A stretch of DNA of 64,000 nucleotides. Origin: Phylloscopus collybita (taxonomy: Eukaryota; Chordata; Aves; Passeriformes; Phylloscopidae). The notes under the pieces are model-generated. The model was not told the origin of the DNA. It was given only the letters and a program-made list of their open reading frames with translations, and did no database searches. Made by a program: the position numbers and the translations under genes. Location: positions 29,176,001 through 29,240,000 of the forward strand of contig JAJNNQ010000040.1 in NCBI GenBank assembly GCA_027886175.1, written 5' to 3'. This document shows, in pieces, positions 24,988 through 38,126 of the stretch (positions are counted from its first letter, which is position 1; the number at the start of each line of letters is the position of its first letter).

Positions 24988-27900
24988 CTAACAACCCCTC
25001 TGGAAAGGAGATATGACCCAAAATAGCGCAAGCGAAAAAAACCGAGAAAATTTGGAAATGGAGTGATTGCCACCAAAGAGACTGAGATGAAATGAGGGCC
25101 ACTGAAAAAGGCCAAGACTTACCAAAAATGACTCCAATTTAAATCCTGGAATCAGGGAAGCCATGCAAAACAAGAGATAGGAGAAGATGTCTCAGAAGTG
25201 AAATGGAAAAAAAAACCATGGAAAAATGACAAAAGCAAGCGAAAACCATAAAAGTGAAAGGGGTGGCCAGAAGTGCAGGGAAATGGACGGAAGCTTGCCC
25301 AATTAATGCTCATTAAAATCGCAAGATTTCGTTCCCTTTCCTGAAAGGAAAGTCTTCCTTTCAGGAAAGGGAACGAAATCTTGAAATCAGAGAACAAAGT
25401 CTAACAACCCCACTGGAAAGGAGATATGACCCAAAATAGCGCAAGCGAAAAAAACCGAGAAAATTTGGAAATGGAGTGATTGCCACCAAAGAGACTGAGA
25501 TGAAATGAGGGCCACTGAAAAAGGCCAAGACTTACCAAAAATGACTCCAATTTAAATCCTGGAATCAGGGAAGCCATGCAAAACAAGAGATAGGAGAAGA
25601 TGTCTCAGAAGTGAAATGGAAAAAAAAAAATAAAAAATGACAGAAGCAAGCGAAAACCATAAAAGTGAATGGGGTGGCCAGAAGTGCAGGGAAATGGACG
25701 GAAGCTTGCCCAATTAATGCTCATTAAAATCGCAAGATTTCGTTCCCTTTCCTGAAAGGAAAGTCTTCCTTTCAGGAAAGGGAACGAAATCTTGAAATCA
25801 GAGAACAAAGTCTAACAACCCCTCTGGAAAGGAGATATGACCCAAAACAGCGCAAGCGAAAAAAACCGAGAAAATTTGGAAATGGAGTGATTGCCACCAA
25901 AGAGACTGAGATGAAATGAGGGCCACTGAAAAAGGCCAAGCCTTACCAAAAATGACTCCAATTTAAATCCTGGAATCAGGGAAGCCATGCAAAACAAGAG
26001 ATAGGAGAAGATGTCTCAGAAGTGAAAAAAAAAAAAAAAATGGAAAAATGACAGAAGCAAGCGAAAACCATAAAAGTGAATGGGGTGGCCAGAAGTGCAG
26101 GGAAATGGACGGAAGCTTGCCCAATTAATGCTCATTAAAATCGCAAGATTTCGTTCCCTTTCCTGAAAGGAAAGTCTTCCTTTCAGGAAAGGGAACGAAA
26201 TCTTGAAATCAGAGAACAAAGTCTAACAACCCCTCTGGAAAGGAGATATGACCCAAAACAGCGCAAACGAAAAAAACTGAGAAAATTTGGAAATGGAGTG
26301 ATTGCCACCAAAGAGACTGAGATGAAATGAGGGCCACTGAAAAAGGCCAAGACTTACCAAAAATGACTCCAATTTAAATCCTGGAATCAGGGAAGCCATG
26401 CAAAACAACAGATAGGAGAAAATGTCTCAGAAGTGAAAAAAAAAAAAAACATGGAAAAATGACAAAAGCAAGCGAAAACCATAAAAGTGAATGGGGTGGC
26501 CAGAAGTGCAGGGAAATGGACGGAAGCTTGCCCAATTAATGCTCATTAAAATCGCAAAATTTCGTTCCCTTTCCTGAAAGGAAAGTCTTCCTTTCAGGAA
26601 AGGGAACGAAATCTTGAAATCAGAGAACAAAGTCTAACAACCCCTCTGGAAAGGAGATATGACCCAAAACAGCGCAAGCGAAAAAAACCGAGAAAATTTG
26701 GAAATGGAGTGATTGCCACCAAAGAGACTGAGATGAAATGAGGGCCACTGAAAAAGGCCAAGACTTACCAAAAATGACTCCAATTTAAATCCTGGAATCA
26801 GGGAAGCCATGCAAAACAAGAGATAGGAGAAGATGTCTCAGAAGTGAAAAAAAAAAATAATGGAAAAATGACAAAAGCAAGCGAAAACCATAAAAGTGAA
26901 TGGGGTGGCCAGAAGTGCAGGGAAATGGACGGAAGCTTGCCCAATTAATGCTCATTAAAATCGCAAGATTTCGTTCCCTTTCCTGAAAGGAAAGTCTTCC
27001 TTTCAGGAAAGGGAACGAAATCTTGAAATCAGAGAACAAAGTCTAACAACCCCTCTGGAAAGGAGATATGACCCAAAATAGCGCAAGCGAAAAAAACCGA
27101 GAAAATTTGGAAATGGAGTGATTGCCACCAAAGAGACTGAGATGAAATGAGGGCCACTGAAAAAGGCCAAGACTTACCAAAAATGACTCCAATTTAAATC
27201 CTGGAATCAGGGAAGCCATGCAAAACAAGAGATAGGAGAAGATGTCTCAGAAGTGAAATGGAAAAAAAAACCATGGAAAAATGACAGAAGCAAGCGAAAA
27301 CCATAAAAGTGAATGGGGTGGCCAGAAGTGCAGGGAAATGGACGGAAGCTTGCCCAATTAATGCTCATTAAAATCGCAAGATTTCGTTCCCTTTCCTGAA
27401 AGGAAAGTCTTCCTTTCAGGAAAGGGAACGAAATCTTGAAATCAGAGAACAAAGTCTAACAACCCCTCTGGAAAGGAGATATGACCCAAAACAGCGCAAG
27501 CGAAAAAAACCGAGAAAATTTGGAAATGGAGTGATTGCCACCAAAGAGACTGAGATGAAATGAGGGCCACTGAAAAAGGCCAAGACTTACCAAAAATGAC
27601 TCCAATTTAAATCCTGCAATCAGGGAAGCCATGCAAAACAAGAGATAGGAGAAGATGTCTCAGAAGTGAAAAAAAAAAAAAAATGGAAAAATGACAAAAG
27701 CAAGCGAAAACCATAAAAGTGAAAGGGGTGGCCAGAAGTGCAGGGAAATGGACGGAAGCTTGCCCAATTAATGCTCATTAAAATGGCAAGATTTCGTTCC
27801 CTTTCCTGAAAGGAAAGTCTTCCTTTCAGGAAAGGGAACGAAATCTTGAAATCAGAGAACAAAGTCTAACAACCCCACTGGAAAGGAGATATGACCCAAA

Positions 27901-28276
27901 ACAGCGCAAGCGAAAAAAACCGAGAAAATTTGGAAATGGAGTGATTGCCACCAAAGAGACTGAGATGAAATGAGGGCCACTGAAAAAGGCCAAGACTTAC
28001 CAAAAATGACTCCAATTTAAATCCTGGAATCAGGGAAGCCATGCAAAACAAGAGATAGGAGAAGATGTCTCAGAAGTGAAATGGAAAAAAAAAAATAAAA
28101 AATGACAGAAGCAAGCGAAAACCATAAAAGTGAATGGGGTGGCCAGAAGTGCAGGGAAATGGACGGAAGCTTGCCCAATTAATGCTCATTAAAATCGCAA
28201 GATTTCGTTCCCTTTCCTGAAAGGAAAGTCTTCCTTTCAGGAAAGGGAACGAAATCTTGAAATCAGAGAACAAAGT
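24988..28276 (+). repeat. Eight-monomer block, copy 1 of the 25866-bp-spaced pair
   Basis: Monomer starts 24988, 25401, 25812, 26223, 26634, 27043, 27456, 27866 have lengths 413, 411, 411, 411, 409, 413, 410, 411. Every start is exactly 25866 bp before its counterpart in 50854-54142. Shared markers in order include class A with GTGAAAGGGG, CCCCACTGG with class B, AAGCCTTACC, AACTGAG with AACAGATAGG, AAAATAGCGC with class A, CCTGCAATC with class D, and CCCCACTGG with class B. Private to this copy: a G to A at 26558 in the palindrome. Confidence 0.9.
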
Positions 28277-28687
28277 CTAACAACCCCTCTGGAAAGGAGA
28301 TATGACCCAAAACAGCGCAAACGAAAAAAACTGAGAAAATTTGGAAATGGAGTGATTGCCACCAAAGAGACTGAGATGAAATGAGGGCCACTGAAAAAGG
28401 CCAAGACTTACCAAAAATGACTCCAATTTAAATCCTGGAATCAGGGAAGCCATGCAAAACAACAGATAGGAGAAAATGTCTCAGAAGTGAAAAAAAAAAA
28501 AAACATGGAAAAATGACAGAAGCAAGCGAAAACCATAAAAGTGAATGGGGTGGCCAGAAGTGCAGGGAAATGGACGGAAGCTTGCCCAATTAATGCTCAT
28601 TAAAATGGCAAGATTTCGTTCCCTTTCCTGAAAGGAAAGTCTTCCTTTCAGGAAAGGGAACGAAATCTTGAAATCAGAGAACAAAGT

Positions 28688-29510
28688 CTAACAACCCCTC
28701 TGGAAAGGAGATATGACCCAAAACAGCGCAAGCGAAAAAAACCGAGAAAATTTGGAAATGGAGTGATTGCCACCAAAGAGACTGAGATGAAATGAGGGCC
28801 ACTGAAAAAGGCCAAGACTTACCAAAAATGACTCCAATTTAAATCCTGGAATCAGGGAAGCCATGCAAAACAAGAGATAGGAGAAGATGTCTCAGAAGTG
28901 AAAAAAAAAAAATAATGGAAAAATGACAGAAGCAAGCGAAAACCATAAAAGTGAATGGGGTGGCCAGAAGTGCAGGGAAATGGACGGAAGCTTGCCCAAT
29001 TAATGCTCATTAAAATCGCAAGATTTTGTTCCCTTTCCTGAAAGGAAAGTCTTCCTTTCAGGAAAGGGAACGAAATCTTGAAATCAGAGAACAAAGTCTA
29101 ACAACCCCTCTGGAAAGGAGATATGACCCAAAATAGCGCAAGCGAAAAAAACCGAGAAAATTTGGAAATGGAGTGATTGCCACCAAAGAGACTGAGATGA
29201 AATGAGGGCCACTGAAAAAGGCCAAGACTTACCAAAAATGACTCCAATTTAAATCCTGGAATCAGGGAAGCCATGCAAAACAAGAGATAGGAGAAGATGT
29301 CTCAGAAGTGAAATGGAAAAAAAACCCATGGAAAAATGACAGAAGCAAGCGAAAACCATAAAAGTGAATGGGGTGGCCAGAAGTGCAGGGAAATGGACGG
29401 AAGCTTGCCCAATTAATGCTCATTAAAATCGCAAGATTTCGTTCCCTTTCCTGAAAGGAAAGTCTTCCTTTCAGGAAAGGGAACGAAATCTTGAAATCAG
29501 AGAACAAAGT
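28688..29510 (+). repeat. Two-monomer block, copy 2 of the 6573-bp-spaced pair
   Basis: Partner of 22115-22937: class F with T at 29027 in the palindrome, then AAAATAGCGC and the ACCCATGG form near 29316-29330. The blocks diverge afterwards: a class A monomer's neighbour follows on the left copy and a class C monomer with AAAACAGGAG on this one, marking a breakpoint. Confidence 0.85.
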
Positions 29511-32500
29511 CTAACAACCCCTCTGGAAAGGAGATATGACCCAAAACAGCGCAAGCGAAAAAAACCGAGAAAATTTGGAAATGGAGTGATTGCCACCAAA
29601 GAGACTGAGATGAAATGAGGGCCACTGAAAAAGGCCAAGACTTACCAAAAATGACTCCAATTTAAATCCTGGAATCAGGGAAGCCATGCAAAACAGGAGA
29701 TAGGAGAAGATGTCTCAGAAGTGAAATGGAAAAAAAAAAAAAATGACAGAAGCAAGCGAAAACCATAAAAGTGAATGGGGTGGCCAGAAGTGCAGGGAAA
29801 TGGACGGAAGCTTGCCCAATTAATGCTCATTAAAATCGCAAGATTTCGTTCCCTTTCCTGAAAGGAAAGTCTTCCTTTCAGGAAAGGGAACGAAATCTTG
29901 AAATCAGAGAACAAAGTCTAACAACCCCTCTGGAAAGGAGATATGACCCAAAACAGCGCAAGCGAAAAAAACCGAGAAAATTTGGAAATGGAGTGATTGC
30001 CACCAAAGAGACTGAGATGAAATGAGGGCCACTGAAAAAGGCCAAGACTTACCAAAAATGACTCCAATTTAAATCCTGGAATCAGGGAAGCCATGCAAAA
30101 CAAGAGATAGGAGAAGATGTCTCAGAAGTGAAAAAAAAAAAAAACATGGAAAAATGACAAAAGCAAGCGAAAACCATAAAAGTGAATGGGGTGGCCAGAA
30201 GTGCAGGGAAATGGACGGAAGCTTGCCCAATTAATGCTCATTAAAATCGCAAGATTTCGTTCCCTTTCCTGAAAGGAAAGTCTTCCTTTCAGGAAAGGGA
30301 ACGAAATCTTGAAATCAGAGAACAAAGTCTAACAACCCCTCTGGAAAGGAGATATGACCCAAAACAGCGCAAGCGAAAAAAACCGAGAAAATTTGGAAAT
30401 GGAGTGATTGCCACCAAAGAGACTGAGATGAAATGAGGGCCACTGAAAAAGGCCAAGACTTACCAAAACTGACTCCAATTTAAATCCTGGAATCAGGGAA
30501 GCCATGCAAAACAAGAGATAGGAGAAGATGTCTCAGAAGTGAAAAAAAAAAATAATGGAAAAATGACAGAAGCAAGCGAAAACCATAAAAGTGAATGGGG
30601 TGGCCAGAAGTGCAGGGAAATGGACGGAAGCTTGCCCAATTAATGCTCATTAAAATCGCAAGATTTCGTTCCCTTTCCTGAAAGGAAAGTCTTCCTTTCA
30701 GGAAAGGGAACGAAATCTTGAAATCAGAGAACAAAGTCTAACAACCCCTCTGGAAAGGAGATATGACCCAAAATAGCGCAAGCGAAAAAAACCGAGAAAA
30801 TTTGGAAATGGAGTGATTGCCACCAAAGAGACTGAGATGAAATGAGGGCCACTGAAAAAGGCCAAGACTTACCAAAAATGACTCCAATTTAAATCCTGGA
30901 ATCAGGGAAGCCATGCAAAACAAGAGATAGGAGAAGATGTCTCAGAAGTGAAATGGAAAAAAAAACCATGGAAAAATGACAGAAGCAAGCGAAAACCATA
31001 AAAGTGAATGGGGTGGCCAGAAGTGCAGGGAAATGGACGGAAGCTTGCCCAATTAATGCTCATTAAAATCGCAAGATTTCGTTCCCTTTCCTGAAAGGAA
31101 AGTCTTCCTTTCAGGAAAGGGAACGAAATCTTGAAATCAGAGAACAAAGTCTAACAACCCCTCTGGAAAGGAGATATGACCCAAAACAGCGCAAGCGAAA
31201 AAAACCGAGAAAATTTGGAAATGGAGTGATTGCCACCAAAGAGACTGAGATGAAATGAGGGCCACTGAAAAAGGCCAAGACTTACCAAAAATGACTCCAA
31301 TTTAAATCCTGCAATCAGGGAAGCCATGCAAAACAAGAGATAGGAGAAGATGTCTCAGAAGTGAAAAAAAAAAAAAAAAAAGGAAAAATGACAGAAGCAA
31401 GCGAAAACCATAAAAGTGAATGGGGTGGCCAGAAGTGCAGGGAAATGGACGGAAGCTTGCCCAATTAATGCTCATTAAAATCGCAAGATTTCGTTCCCTT
31501 TCCTGAAAGGAAAGTCTTCCTTTCAGGAAAGGGAACGAAATCTTGAAATCAGAGAACAAAGTCTAACAACCCCTCTGGAAAGGAGATATGACCCAAAACA
31601 GCGCAAACGAAAAAAACTGAGAAAATTTGGAAATGGAGTGATTGCCACCAAAGAGACTGAGATGAAATGAGGGCCACTGAAAAAGGCCAAGACTTACCAA
31701 AAATGACTCCAATTTAAATCCTGGAATCAGGGAAGCCATGCAAAACAACAGATAGGAGAAAATGTCTCAGAAGTGAAAAAAAAAAAAAACATGGAAAAAT
31801 GACAGAAGCAAGCGAAAACCATAAAAGTGAATGGGGTGGCCAGAAGTGCAGGGAAATGGACGGAAGCTTGCCCAATTAATGCTCATTAAAATGGCAAGAT
31901 TTCGTTCCCTTTCCTGAAAGGAAATTCTTCCTTTCAGGAAAGGGAACGAAATCTTGAAATCAGAGAACAAAGTCTAACAACCCCTCTGGAAAGGAGATAT
32001 GACCCAAAACAGCGCAAGCGAAAAAAACCGAGAAAATTTGGAAATGGAGTGATTGCCACCAAAGAGACTGAGATGAAATGAGGGCCACTGAAAAAGGCCA
32101 AGACTTACCAAAATGACTCCAATTTAAATCCTGGAATCAGGGAAGCCATGCAAAACAAGAGATAGGAGAAGATGTCTCAGAAGTGAAAAAAAAAAAATAA
32201 TGGAAAAATGACAGAAGCAAGCGAAAACCATAAAAGTGAATGGGGTGGCCAGAAGTGCAGGGAAATGGACGGAAGCTTGCCCAATTAATGCTCATTAAAA
32301 TCGCAAGATTTCGTTCCCTTTCCTGAAAGGAAAGTCTTCCTTTCAGGAAAGGGAACGAAATCTTGAAATCAGAGAACAAAGTCTAACAACCCCTCTGGAA
32401 AGGAGATATGACCCAAAATAGCGCAAGCGAAAAAAACCGAGAAAATTTAGGAAATGGAGTGATTGCCACCAAAGAGACTGAGATGAAATGAGGGCCACTG

Positions 32501-33614
32501 AAAAAGGCCAAGACTTACCAAAAATGACTCCAATTTAAATCCTGGAATCAGGGAAGCCATGCAAAACAAGAGATAGGAGAAGATGTCTCAGAACTGAAAT
32601 GGAAAAAAAAAATAAAAAATGACAGAAGCAAGCGAAAACCATAAAAGTGAATGGGGTGGCCAGAAGTGCAGGGAAAAGGACGGAAGCTTGCCCAATTAAT
32701 GCTCATTAAAATCGCAAGATTTCGTTCCCTTTCCTGAAAGGAAAGTCTTCCTTTCAGGAAAGGGAACGAAATCTTGAAATCAGAGAACAAAGTCTAACAA
32801 CCCCACTGGAAAGGAGATATGACCCAAAACAGCGCAAGCGAAAAAAACCGAGAAAATTTGGAAATGGAGTGATTGCCACCAAAGAGACTGAGATGAAATG
32901 AGGGCCACTGAAAAAGGCCAAGACTTACCAAAAATGACTCCAATTTAAATCCTGGAATCAGGGAAGCCATGCAAAACAAGAGATAGGAGAAGATGTCTCA
33001 GAAGTGAAAAAAAAAAAAAACATGGAAAAATGACAAAAGCAAGCGAAAACCATAAAAGTGAATGGGGTGGCCAGAAGTGCAGGGAAATGGACGGAAGCTT
33101 GCCCAATTAATGCTCATTAAAATCGCAAGATTTCGTTCCCTTTCCTGAAAGGAAAGTCTTCCTTTCAGGAAAGGGAACGAAATCTTGAAATCAGAGAACA
33201 AAGTCTAACAACCCCTCTGGAAAGGAGATATGACCCAAAACAGCGCAAGCGAAAAAAACCGAGAAAATTTGGAAATGGAGTGATTGCCAACAAAGAGACT
33301 GAGATGAAATGAGGGCCACTAAAAAAGGCCAAGACTTACCAAAAATGACTCCAATTTAAATCCTGGAATCAGGGAAGCCATGCAAAACAAGAGATAGGAG
33401 AAGATGTCTCAGAAGTGAAAAAAAAAAAACAATGGAAAAATGACAGAAGCAAGCGAAAACCATAAAAGTGAATGGGGTGGCCAGAAGTGCAGGGAAATGG
33501 ACGGAAGCTTGCCCAATTAATGCTCATTAAAATCGCAAGATTTCGTTCCCTTTCCTGAAAGGAAAGTCTTCCTTTCAGGAAAGGGAACGAAATCTTGAAA
33601 TCAGAGAACAAAGT

Positions 33615-34435
33615 CTAACAACCCCTCTGGAAAGGAGATATGACCCAAAACAGCGCAAGTGAAAAAAACCGAGAAAATTTGGAAATGGAGTGATTGCCAC
33701 CAAAGAGACTGAGATGAAATGAGGGCCACTGAAAAAGGCCAAGACTTACCAAAAATGACTCCAATTTAAATCCTGGAATCAGGGAAGCCATGCAAAACAG
33801 GAGATAGGAGAAGATGTCTCAGAAGTGAAATGGAAAAAAAAAAAAAAATGACAGAAGCAAGCGAAAACCATAAAAGTGAAAGGGGTGGCCAGAAGTGCAG
33901 GGAAATGGACGGAAGCTTGCCCAATTAATGCTCATTAAAATCGCAAGATTTCGTTCCCTTTCCTGAAAGGAAAGTCTTCCTTTCAGGAAAGGGAACGAAA
34001 TCTTGAAATCAGAGAACAAAGTCTAACAACCCTTCTGGAAAGGAGATATGACCCAAAACAGCGCAAGCGAAAAAACCCGACAAAATTTGGAAATGGAGTG
34101 ATTGCCACCAAAGAGACTGAGATGAAATGAGGGCCACTGAAAAAGGCCAAGACTTACCAAAAATGACTCCAATTTAAATCCTGGAATCAGGGAAGCCATG
34201 CAAAACAAGAGATAGGAGAAGATGTCTCAGAAGTGAAAAAAAAAAAAAAAACATGGAAAAATGACAAAAGCAAGCGAAAACCATAAAAGTGAAAGGGGTG
34301 GCCAGAAGTGCAGGGAAATGGACGGAAGCTTGCCCAATTAATGCTCATTAAAATCGCAAGATTTCGTTCCCTTTCCTGAAAGGAAAGTCTTCCTTTCAGG
34401 AAAGGGAACGAAATCTTGAAATCAGAGAACAAAGT
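33615..34435 (+). repeat. Second copy of the CAAGTG / CCCGACAAAAT block
   Basis: Partner of 24173-24987 with GCGCAAGTG, AAAACAGGAG and class C, then AAAACCCGACAAAAT. It differs by CCCTTCTGG for CCCCTCTGG at about 34031 and by GTGAAAGGGG in the class C monomer. It is also the first of three evenly spaced monomers with AAAACAGGAG (33615, 35257, 36898). Confidence 0.8.
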
Positions 34436-37400
34436 CTAACAACCCCTCTGGAAAGGAGATATGACCCAAAACAGCGCAAGCGAAAAAAACCGAGAAAATT
34501 TGGAAATGGAGTGATTGCCACCAAAGAGACTGAGATGAAATGAGGGCCACTGAAAAAGGCCAAGACTTACCAAAAATGACTCCAATTTAAATCCTGGAAT
34601 CAGGGAAGCCATGCAAAACAAGAGATAGGAGAAGATGTCTCAGAAGTGAAAAAAAAAAAAAAACATGGAAAAATGACAAAAGCAAGCGAAAACCATAAAA
34701 GTGAATGGGGTGGCCAGAAGTGCAGGGAAATGGACGGAAGCTTGCCCAATTAATGCTCATTAAAATCGCAAGATTTCGTTCCCTTTCCTGAAAGGAAAGT
34801 CTTCCTTTCAGGAAAGGGAACGAAATCTTGAAATCAGAGAACAAAGTCTAACAACCCCTCTGGAAAGGAGATATGACCCAAAACAGCGCAAGCGAAAAAA
34901 ACCGAGAAAATTTGGAAATGGAGTGATTGCCACCAAAGAGACTGAGATGAAATGAGGGCCACTGAAAAAGGCCAAGACTTACCAAAAATGACTCCAATTT
35001 AAATCCTGGAATCAGGGAAGCCATGCAAAACAAGAGATAGGAGAAGATGTCTCAGAAGTGAAAAAAAAAAATAATGGAAAAATGACAAAAGCAAGCGAAA
35101 ACCATAAAAGTGAATGGGGTGGCCAGAAGTGCAGGGAAATGGACGGAAGCTTGCCCAATTAATGCTCATTAAAATCGCAAGATTTCGTTCCCTTTCCTGA
35201 AAGGAAAGTCTTCCTTTCAGGAAAGGGAACGAAATCTTGAAATCAGAGAACAAAGTCTAACAACCCCTCTGGAAAGGAGATATGACCCAAAACAGCGCAA
35301 GCGAAAAAAACCGAGAAAATTTGGAAATGGAGTGATTGCCACCAAAGAGACTGAGATGAAATGAGGGCCACTGAAAAAGGCCAAGACTTACCAAAAATGA
35401 CTCCAATTTAAATCCTGGAATCAGGGAAGCCATGCAAAACAGGAGATAGGAGAAGATGTCTCAGAAGTGAAATGGAAAAAAAAAAAAAAATGACAGAAGC
35501 AAGCGAAAACCATAAAAGTGAATGGGGTGGCCAGAAGTGCAGGGAAATGGACGGAAGCTTGCCCAATTAATGCTCATTAAAATCGCAAGATTTCGTTCCC
35601 TTTCCTGAAAGGAAAGTCTTCCTTTCAGGAAAGGGAACGAAATCTTGAAATCAGAGAACAAAGTCTAACAACCCCTCTGGAAAGGAGATATGACCCAAAA
35701 CAGCGCAAGCGAAAAAAACCGAGAAAATTTGGAAATGGAGTGATTGCCACCAAAGAGACTGAGATGAAATGAGGGCCACTGAAAAAGGCCAAGACTTACC
35801 AAAAATGACTCCAATTTAAATCCTGGAATCAGGGAAGCCATGCAAAACAAGAGATAGGAGAAGATGTCTCAGAAGTGAAAAAAAAAAAAAATAATGGAAA
35901 AATGACAAAAGCAAGCGAAAACCATAAAAGTGAATGGGGTGGCCAGAAGTGCAGGGAAATGGACGGAAGCTTGCCCAATTAATGCTCATTAAAATCGCAA
36001 GATTTCGTTCCCTTTCCTGAAAGGAAAGTCTTCCTTTCAGGAAAGGGAACGAAATCTTGAAATCAGAGAACAAAGTCTAACAACCCCTCTGGAAAGGAGA
36101 TATGACCCAAAACAGCGCAAGCGAAAAAAAACCGAGAAAATTTGGAAATGGAGTGATTGCCACCAAAGAGACTGAGATGAAATGAGGGCCACTGAAAAAG
36201 GCCAAGACTTACCAAAAATGACTCCAATTTAAATCCTGGAATCAGGGAAGCCATGCAAAACAAGAGATAGGAGAAGATGTCTCAGAAGTGAAAAAAAAAA
36301 AATAATGGAAAAATGACAGAAGCAAGCGAAAACCATAAAAGTGAATGGGGTGGCCAGAAGTGCAGGGAAATGGACGGAAGCTTGCCCAATTAATGCTCAT
36401 TAAAATCGCAAGATTTCGTTCCCTTTCCTGAAAGGAAAGTCTTCCTTTCAGGAAAGGGAACGAAATCTTGAAATCAGAGAACAAAGTCTAACAACCCCTC
36501 TGGAAAGGAGATATGACCCAAAACAGCGCAAGCGAAAAAAACCGAGAAAATTTGGAAATGGAGTGATTGCCACCAAAGAGACTGAGATGAAATGAGGGCC
36601 ACTGAAAAAGGCCAAGACTTACCAAAAATGACTCCAATTTAAATCCTGGAATCAGGGAAGCCATGCAAAACAAGAGATAGGAGAAGATGTCTCAGAAGTG
36701 AAAAAAAAAAAATAATGGAAAAATGACAAAAGCAAGCGAAAACCATAAAAGTGAATGGGGTGGCCAGAAGTGCAGGGAAATGGACGGAAGCTTGCCCAAT
36801 TAATGCTCATTAAAATCGCAAGATTTCGTTCCCTTTCCTGAAAGGAAAGTCTTCCTTTCAGGAAAGGGAACGAAATCTTGAAATCAGAGAACAAAGTCTA
36901 ACAACCCCTCTGGAAAGGAGATATGACCCAAAACAGCGCAAGCGAAAAAAACCGAGAAAATTTGGAAATGGAGTGATTGCCACCAAAGAGACTGAGATGA
37001 AATGAGGGCCACTGAAAAAGGCCAAGACTTACCAAAAATGACTCCAATTTAAATCCTGGAATCAGGGAAGCCATGCAAAACAGGAGATAGGAGAAGATGT
37101 CTCAGAAGTGAAATGGAAAAAAAAAAAAAATGACAGAAGCAAGCGAAAACCATAAAAGTGAATGGGGTGGCCAGAAGTGCAGGGAAATGGACGGAAGCTT
37201 GCCCAATTAATGCTCATTAAAATCGCAAGATTTCGTTCCCTTTCCTGAAAGGAAAGTCTTCCTTTCAGGAAAGGGAACGAAATCTTGAAATCAGAGAACA
37301 AAGTCTAACAACCCCTCTGGAAAGGAGATATGACCCAAAACAGCGCAAGCGAAAAAAACCGAGAAAATTTGGAAATGGAGTGATTGCCACCAAAGAGACT

Positions 37401-38126
37401 GAGATGAAATGAGGGCCACTGAAAAAGGCCAAGACTTACCAAAAATGACTCCAATTTAAATCCTGGAATCAGGGAAGCCATGCAAAACAAGAGATAGGAG
37501 AAGATGTCTCAGAAGTGAAAAAAAAAAAAAATAATGGAAAAATGACAAAAGCAAGCGAAAACCATAAAAGTGAATGGGGTGGCCAGAAGTGCAGGGAAAT
37601 GGACGGAAGCTTGCCCAATTAATGCTCATTAAAATCGCAAGATTTCGTTCCCTTTCCTGAAAGGAAAGTCTTCCTTTCAGGAAAGGGAACGAAATCTTGA
37701 AATCAGAGAACAAAGTCTAACAACCCCTCTGGAAAGGAGATATGACCCAAAACAGCGCAAGCGAAAAAAACCGAGAAAATTTGGAAATGGAGTGATTGCC
37801 ACCAAAGAGACTGAGATGAAATGAGGGCCACTGAAAAAGGCCAAGACTTACCAAAAATGACTCCAATTTAAATCCTGGAATCAGGGAAGCCATGCAAAAC
37901 AAGAGATAGGAGAAGATGTCTCAGAAGTGAAAAAAAAAAAATAATGGAAAAATGACAGAAGCAAGCGAAAACCATAAAAGTGAATGGGGTGGCCAGAAGT
38001 GCAGGGAAATGGACGGAAGCTTGCCCAATTAATGCTCATTAAAATCGCAAGATTTCGTTCCCTTTCCTGAAAGGAAAGTCTTCCTTTCAGGAAAGGGAAC
38101 GAAATCTTGAAATCAGAGAACAAAGT
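33615..38126 (+). repeat. Region of four-monomer periodicity (about 1641 bp)
   Basis: Class C monomers with AAAACAGGAG begin at 33615, 35257 and 36898, so they are 1642 and 1641 bp apart. The second and third are each followed by class F monomers (35665, 36077, 36488; and 37305, 37717), a run of class F found nowhere else at this density. The first is followed by two class E monomers and one class F. A private A insertion (eight A after GCG) lies near 36123. Confidence 0.7.
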
